A DNA stretch of 17,707 nucleotides from CAG-791 sp963591995 (GTDB lineage: Bacteria > Bacillota > Clostridia > Lachnospirales > Lachnospiraceae): assembly GCA_963591995.1 (NCBI GenBank), contig CAVAUJ010000051.1, positions 1 through 17,707 on the forward strand, written 5' to 3'. Within the stretch, counting starts at the first letter, position 1, and the number at the start of each line of letters is the position of its first letter. Shown piece by piece: positions 14,025 through 17,707 of this stretch. The position numbers and the translations under genes were made by a program. The notes beneath the pieces were generated by a model. That model had not been told where the DNA came from. It made no database searches and was given only the letters and a program-made list of their open reading frames with translations.

Positions 14025-15346
14025 TGGATTCGCAAGCAATCGCTATTGCCGTACTGCTCGGCAGTTTCTTCGTAATGATTTTCCTGCGCTTCCCCATCGC
14101 GTATGCGGTTGGTTTGTCCACGGTATTGTGCCTTGGCGTGCAGGGGCTGAGCTTTAACACCCTGTGCCAGCAGATGGTCAAGGGTATTTCTTCCTTCAGC
14201 CTGATGGCGGTTCCGTTCTTTATCACAATGGGCGTCCTGATGGGCTCCGGAGGCATCAGCGAAAAGCTTATTGCGCTGGCCAATGCCTGCGTCGGCTGGA
14301 TGCGCGGCGGCATGGCAATGGTGAATATCGTAGCCTCCTACTTCTTCGGCGGTATTTCCGGCTCTGCCTCCGCCGACACAGCCTCCATCGGCTCCATCAT
14401 GATTCCCATGATGGTAGATCAGGGCTATGATGCCGATTTCTCCACCGCGGTAACCATCACATCCTCCTGCGAGGGACTGCTGGTTCCGCCCAGCCACAAC
14501 ATGGTAATCTACGCCACTACCGCCGGCGGTATCAGCGTAGGAAGCCTCTTCCTTGCAGGTTACCTGCCCGGTGCCCTGTTGGCTGCAAGCCTGATGGTCG
14601 GTTCCTATATCATCTCCGTCAAGCGCAACTATCCCAAGGGGGATAAGTTCAGCATCAAGGCATTTATCAAGCAGATGGGTACCTCCATCTGGGCTTTGGC
14701 GGCAGTTGTTATCGTCGTGTTCGGTGTTGTCGGCGGCGTGTTCACTGCCACGGAATCTGCGGCAATCGCCGTTATTTACTCGTTGATTGTTTCGGTCTTT
14801 GTCTACAAGGGACTCGACTGGAAGGGCGTTTGGAACGAGCTGGGCGAGTGTATCAACACGTTGTCCATTGTGCTGATCCTGATTGCCTGCTCCAATGCCT
14901 TTGGCTACTGCCTGACAACGCTCCATGTGCCGGATCTGGCTGCAACGGCGATTACCAACCTGACGGATAACCCGATCATCATTGCATTGCTGCTGGATCT
15001 GATTCTTCTGGTACTGGGCTGCATCATGGATATGGCTCCCATTATTCTGATTGCGACGCCAATCCTGCTGCCCATCGCGACCTCGATAGGCATCGATCCC
15101 ATTCAGTTCGGTATTATCGTGGTTCTGAATTGCGGCATCGGTCTGCTGACACCTCCCGTAGGTGCGGTGCTCTTCATCGGTTCTGCTGTGGCAAAGCGTC
15201 CGATGGAAAAGGTTGTCAAGGCAACCCTGCCGTTCTATGGCTGTATGCTGATCACCTTGCTCCTGCTGACCTTCTTCCCGGGGATCAGCCTGCTCATTCC
15301 GAAGCTGTGCGGATACGTTCCCACCGTGACACCTGCATGGTTCTAA
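14024..15346 (+). CDS. dctM: TRAP transporter large permease, DctM family
   Basis: The 440-aa protein has many membrane segments and matches the DctM/TRAP large subunit throughout. The landmark motifs are MAVPFFITMG (61-70), the GGISGSASADTASIGS block (109-124), and PPSHNMVIYATTAGG (155-169), which belong to the sodium and transport core; a second inverted half carries TATESAAIAV and LLTPPVGAVLF. It moves the solute delivered by DctP using a sodium gradient. AAAGGAGG (14006-14013) precedes the start. The last codons and stop TAA (15344-15346) fall inside a perfect 43-bp palindrome at 15339-15381. Confidence 0.94.
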   Translation: MDSQAIAIAVLLGSFFVMIFLRFPIAYAVGLSTVLCLGVQGLSFNTLCQQMVKGISSFSLMAVPFFITMGVLMGSGGISEKLIALANACVGWMRGGMAMVNIVASYFFGGISGSASADTASIGSIMIPMMVDQGYDADFSTAVTITSSCEGLLVPPSHNMVIYATTAGGISVGSLFLAGYLPGALLAASLMVGSYIISVKRNYPKGDKFSIKAFIKQMGTSIWALAAVVIVVFGVVGGVFTATESAAIAVIYSLIVSVFVYKGLDWKGVWNELGECINTLSIVLILIACSNAFGYCLTTLHVPDLAATAITNLTDNPIIIALLLDLILLVLGCIMDMAPIILIATPILLPIATSIGIDPIQFGIIVVLNCGIGLLTPPVGAVLFIGSAVAKRPMEKVVKATLPFYGCMLITLLLLTFFPGISLLIPKLCGYVPTVTPAWF

Positions 15347-15381
15347 GGAAATGCTGATTTAATCAGCATTTCCTTAGAACC
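15339..15381. repeat. Perfect 43-bp palindrome over the dctM stop
   Basis: The 21-bp arms 15339-15359 and 15361-15381 are exact reverse complements around a single T (15360). The left arm begins GGTTCTAAGG, containing the last codons TGG (partly), TTC and the stop TAA; the right arm ends CCTTAGAACC. There is no T-run, so it could be a processed hairpin, a bidirectional terminator, or the product of template-switch inverted copying. Confidence 0.95.
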
Positions 15382-15436
15382 CTCCGGTGGATCGCACGGA
15401 TTTGCAAAACGGTTACTATTTGCACATGAACTGCCG

Positions 15437-15467
15437 CAGGCGGACCGATGATAAACCGGTCCGCCTG
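15437..15467. repeat. 11-bp stem hairpin in the spacer
   Basis: CAGGCGGACCG (15437-15447) and CGGTCCGCCTG (15457-15467) are perfect complements with a 9-nt loop. No T-run follows in either direction. It may be the true terminator-like end of the TRAP mRNA, though this is uncertain. Confidence 0.7.
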
Positions 15468-15478
15468 TAGTGGTTATG

Positions 15479-15538
15479 ATGAATCTGTTTGCCATCTGCC
15501 TGCTTCAACGTGAATTGGCAGGCGGCAAACAGATTCAT
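15479..15538. promoter_or_regulatory. Long inverted repeat over the MFS promoter
   Basis: The arms 15479-15493 (ATGAATCTGTTTGCC) and 15524-15538 are perfect 15-bp complements; an inner GCCTGC (15498-15503)/GCAGGC (15518-15523) pair adds a second stem. The right arm fills the spacer of the promoter at 15515-15544. It looks like an operator or looping site. Confidence 0.6.
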
Positions 15539-15544
15539 TATAAT
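15515..15544 (+). promoter_or_regulatory. Promoter of the MFS gene
   Basis: TTGGCA (15515-15520) and a perfect TATAAT (15539-15544) are 18 bp apart, 30 bp before the preferred start at 15575. Confidence 0.7.
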
Positions 15545-15574
15545 AGGTAGAAATACGAGTACGAGGTGATTGGC

Positions 15575-16693
15575 ATGAAGGATCGCGCACGCCGGATCGG
15601 GTATCTGGCGTTTCTGATCAGCGGCATCTGTGGCATCAGCAGCAGCGTCATCGTCAGTCTGCTGCAGGAAAGCCGAGGCTTTAACTACAGTGTGAGCGGG
15701 ACGCTGCTGTCGGTTATGAATATCGGCAATCTGGCAGCCGGCTTTTTAACCGGACTCTTGCCTGGGAGGATAGGGACCAGGCCTACGGTGCTGCTGCTCA
15801 CTGCCGGTTACACGCTGGGCTACGCGCTGTTGCTGCCCCGGGGCAGTGCGGCGCTTCTGGTGCTGGGGTGGCTGCTGGTGGGCCTTGCCAAGGGCTGCGC
15901 CATAAATACCTGTACGCTGCTGGTGGGGGATAACGCGCCCGACCGCACCAAGGGTCTGAATACAATGCATGCCTGCTACGCCTGCGGAGCATTGCTGTGT
16001 CCGGTGCTGGCGGCACTGGCGGAGCAGATTGCTGCCAACGCGCCGATGGTGCAGCTGGCAGTTTTGGGCGGCATTATGTGGCTGCTGTTTGCTGCTGCAC
16101 CGTTTGGGAATGCGACCGGAAAAACGAAGACCGTCGCGGACTGGAGCTTCCTGCACAGCGGGTACTTCTGGCTTTTGACCGCATTGCTGTTTTGCCAAAA
16201 TGCTGCGGAAAGCGGCGTGACCGGCTGGCTGGTAACGTATTTTAAAGATAGCGGGATTTTGACCGCATCGGTCAGTCCCTACACGATCACCCTGTTGTGG
16301 GGGGCGACGATGGTGGCGAGGCTGCTGCTGGCTTTTGTATTTCCGCCGCGAAATCCTCGCCGCGCCATCGCTGTTATGGCAGCCGGCTGCGTGGTGTTTT
16401 ACCTTGGAATGGTGCTGTCCCACAGCCAGACCCCGGCCTTGCTGTTGCTGCTGGGTTTTTCCATCTCGATTGCCGGTATGAATTCTACGATTGTATCCTG
16501 CGCGGGAAAGATGACCTCGGCCGCCAGCATTGGAATCATGCTGCCTACGGCGGGAGTTGGGGCGATTTTAATGCCCTGGATGATCGGTCTTGTCGCACAA
16601 TTTGCAGGTCTTCGCGTCGGCATGGCGGCGAATGTCCTGCCTTGCGCCGGGATGCTGGCCCTGGCCGTGGTGCTGGCAAAAGCAGAGCGGTAG
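15575..16693 (+). CDS. MFS transporter, sugar-permease-like
   Basis: The 372-aa protein has about 12 membrane segments and the MFS pattern of a short basic loop after helix 2-3 (GLLPGRIGTRPTVLLL, about 60-75), the central break near residues 170-185 (GNATGKTKTVADW) and a duplicated second half. The overall look is that of FucP-like or other sugar permease MFS carriers, but no substrate is assignable. ATG 15575 is preferred over GTG 15566 because ACGAGG (15561-15566) lies 8 bp before it. It has its own promoter with an overlapping long inverted repeat, and is separated from the TRAP operon by two hairpins. It ends 17 bp from the convergent XRE gene with no obvious terminator between. Confidence 0.85.
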   Translation: MKDRARRIGYLAFLISGICGISSSVIVSLLQESRGFNYSVSGTLLSVMNIGNLAAGFLTGLLPGRIGTRPTVLLLTAGYTLGYALLLPRGSAALLVLGWLLVGLAKGCAINTCTLLVGDNAPDRTKGLNTMHACYACGALLCPVLAALAEQIAANAPMVQLAVLGGIMWLLFAAAPFGNATGKTKTVADWSFLHSGYFWLLTALLFCQNAAESGVTGWLVTYFKDSGILTASVSPYTITLLWGATMVARLLLAFVFPPRNPRRAIAVMAAGCVVFYLGMVLSHSQTPALLLLLGFSISIAGMNSTIVSCAGKMTSAASIGIMLPTAGVGAILMPWMIGLVAQFAGLRVGMAANVLPCAGMLALAVVLAKAER

Positions 16694-16710
16694 AGAGAAT
16701 TTACAAAAAG

Positions 16711-16989
16711 CTATCGCGACTCCCGAATTACTTCTGAAATGTCCTTATAAGGGACCTGCGAAAAAAGGTTCCGGAGTTCATCGGCAAGATCCAGTGCGGC
16801 AGCGATCCGTGTGAGAGCAAGCAATGAAATCTGACCGGTGGACTCAAAGCGTTTGATGGAACCGTAGCTGACGCCGCTCATTTCGGAAAGCTGTTTCTGT
16901 GAAATGGAGCGGCGTTTTCTGATGTTTCTGACTCTTTTTGCCAGCTTCAGATCCAGTTCTTCCGGTGTTTCCCATATAAATTCAGCCAT
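16711..16989 (-). CDS. XRE-family HTH regulator, orphaned HipB-type antitoxin
   Basis: The 92-aa protein has a clear lambda-repressor-like HTH: LAKRVRNIRKRRSISQKQL (residues 16-34), SEMSGVSYGSIKRFESTGQISL (35-56), then a helical tail. The ATG at 16989 is preceded by AAAGGGG at about 10 bp on the minus strand. Upstream reading through 17088 adds no conserved residues. It lies downstream of a broken hipA gene by 29 bp, so its toxin partner has been lost while the regulator stays intact. Such orphan antitoxins may act as repressors of their own locus or buffer related toxins. Confidence 0.75.
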   Translation of the reverse strand: MAEFIWETPEELDLKLAKRVRNIRKRRSISQKQLSEMSGVSYGSIKRFESTGQISLLALTRIAAALDLADELRNLFSQVPYKDISEVIRESR

Positions 16990-17018
16990 AGTGAGAGGCC
17001 CCTTTCGCCGAAGGTGCG

Positions 17019-17655
17019 TTATCGAGAAATGTATGTTCCAAGCATTGTGGAAACGCAGTGAGAGATCTCTTCGATCATAGTCCTGCACTTATTTTTAGGA
17101 AGGCCGGCGCCAATGCCTACAGCGAACAGCTCTTTGCTGCCGGGATTTCGCCCATTTCCATCTACGGACGTGGTGTGTTCGCCATAATAGGTGTTGCTGT
17201 AGGTCAGATCATAAGCCGGTGAAAGCTGCCATTTATTGCCGGCTTCATCATAGATATAAGTGAAATTCATCAAGATCATTGGATGCCATAGAGGTCGATA
17301 GATCGTGGCTGGGGCGATACGTAAGTGCGCCCATGCCGGAAGCTCCAACGATTGCCAGCCGATCAAGCACAGTGAATTGATCCGGATTTTGGTGGTGGGA
17401 AGTGAGCAGACGATTGAGCAGCAATCGTCCCCAGGCATCCGGAAGACTGTCGGAAAATACCCCAAACAGTCCGTCAAAATGGTCTTTTTGAGGGACAAAG
17501 ACCTGTTTCCTTAATGGGAGCGTAAAGGGACTGATTGAAAATCCATGCTCAATCCAGTCATCACAGTATTGAAACGCTGCTCTATGTTCCGGTGTCATTG
17601 CAAGGGTTCCGACAGGCCGGTCATGGTATAGTACATGGAGCGTTGTAACAGACAT
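17019..17655 (-). pseudogene. hipA-type kinase pseudogene, deleted and frameshifted
   Basis: Minus-strand translation from ATG 17655 gives a good HipA N-terminal part (about 125 residues): GLFGVFSDSLPDAWGRLLLNR and VGASGMGALTYRP. A second frame then resumes with a HipA C-terminal part: NFTYIYDEAGNKWQLSPAYDLTYS and SVDGNGRNPG, ending at 17019. The frames join near 17264-17270. The missing middle, roughly 190 residues by comparison with a 400-420 aa HipA, includes the glycine-rich loop, ATP lysine and the DDH catalytic loop, so no active kinase can be made. GAAAGG precedes the ATG. On this strand the toxin remnant is upstream of the XRE gene, opposite to the order of the hipBA pair at 85-1661. 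Confidence 0.85.
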
Positions 17656-17676
17656 TTTAAAACCTTTCGTGAAATA

Positions 17677-17690
17677 GATAATATATTATC
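17677..17690. promoter_or_regulatory. 14-bp perfect palindrome upstream of the hipA remnant
   Basis: GATAATATATTATC is its own reverse complement and lies 21 bp before the hipA start on the minus strand, in the promoter zone. It is a candidate binding site for the XRE protein encoded downstream. The window ends too soon to see a -35 box. Confidence 0.55.
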
Positions 17691-17707
17691 CAACACCGAA
17701 CAACTAC

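Noticed and set aside
13886..14926. 346-codon minus-strand frame opposite dctQ/dctM
   Set aside because: It is a shadow of the real TRAP genes with low-complexity Gly/Gln/His content and no family pattern.
17248..17655. Two separate real genes at the right end
   Set aside because: Both frames match consecutive parts of one HipA protein, so they are pieces of a single broken gene.

Overview
The window looks like a mid-GC Clostridia chromosome segment, perhaps Lachnospiraceae-like. This is inferred from strong AGGAGG-type ribosome sites, a LytS/YesM kinase paired with a YesN-type AraC regulator, Clostridia-style lipoproteins, and several HipA, Phd and DUF2442-type genes. No rRNA, complete tRNA, transposase, integrase or CRISPR array is visible.

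Region 1 (1 to about 2788) looks like the distal end of an integrated element. It has an intact hipBA-type toxin-antitoxin operon behind a consensus sigma-A promoter, then a small DUF4160-remnant/DUF2442 cassette bracketed by a perfect 53-bp direct repeat (1672-1724 and 2618-2670). It ends in the 3' half of a tRNA, probably tRNA-Arg(CCU), at 2749-2788, followed by a strong terminator. That is the arrangement expected at an attR site, with the element to the left and the older chromosome to the right.

Region 2 (2919-8367) holds a DUF3298 lipoprotein, an unusual 763-aa fusion of an AMP-forming adenylation domain to an aminoglycoside-phosphotransferase-like kinase with an MFS transporter directly downstream, a short remnant of a Phd/YefM antitoxin, and a YcxB-like membrane protein on the minus strand.

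Region 3 (8559-15381) is a coherent sensing and uptake locus. Three overlapping genes encode a LytS/YesM-type histidine kinase, a YesN-type response regulator and a DctP-family binding protein that appears membrane-anchored. After a strong terminator come a lipoprotein DctP, a DctQ and a DctM, a complete tripartite TRAP transporter. The simplest reading is that the kinase and anchored binding protein sense an extracellular, probably anionic, solute and the regulator activates the transporter operon. A strong hairpin between dctP and dctQ probably sets binding-protein excess, and a perfect 43-bp palindrome covers the dctM stop.

Region 4 (15479-17707) has an MFS transporter whose promoter overlaps a long inverted repeat. 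Convergent to it is a second HipA/XRE locus in which the hipA gene has lost its catalytic middle and is frameshifted while the XRE gene remains intact. The window thus has one intact HipBA system and several decaying toxin-antitoxin-like genes.
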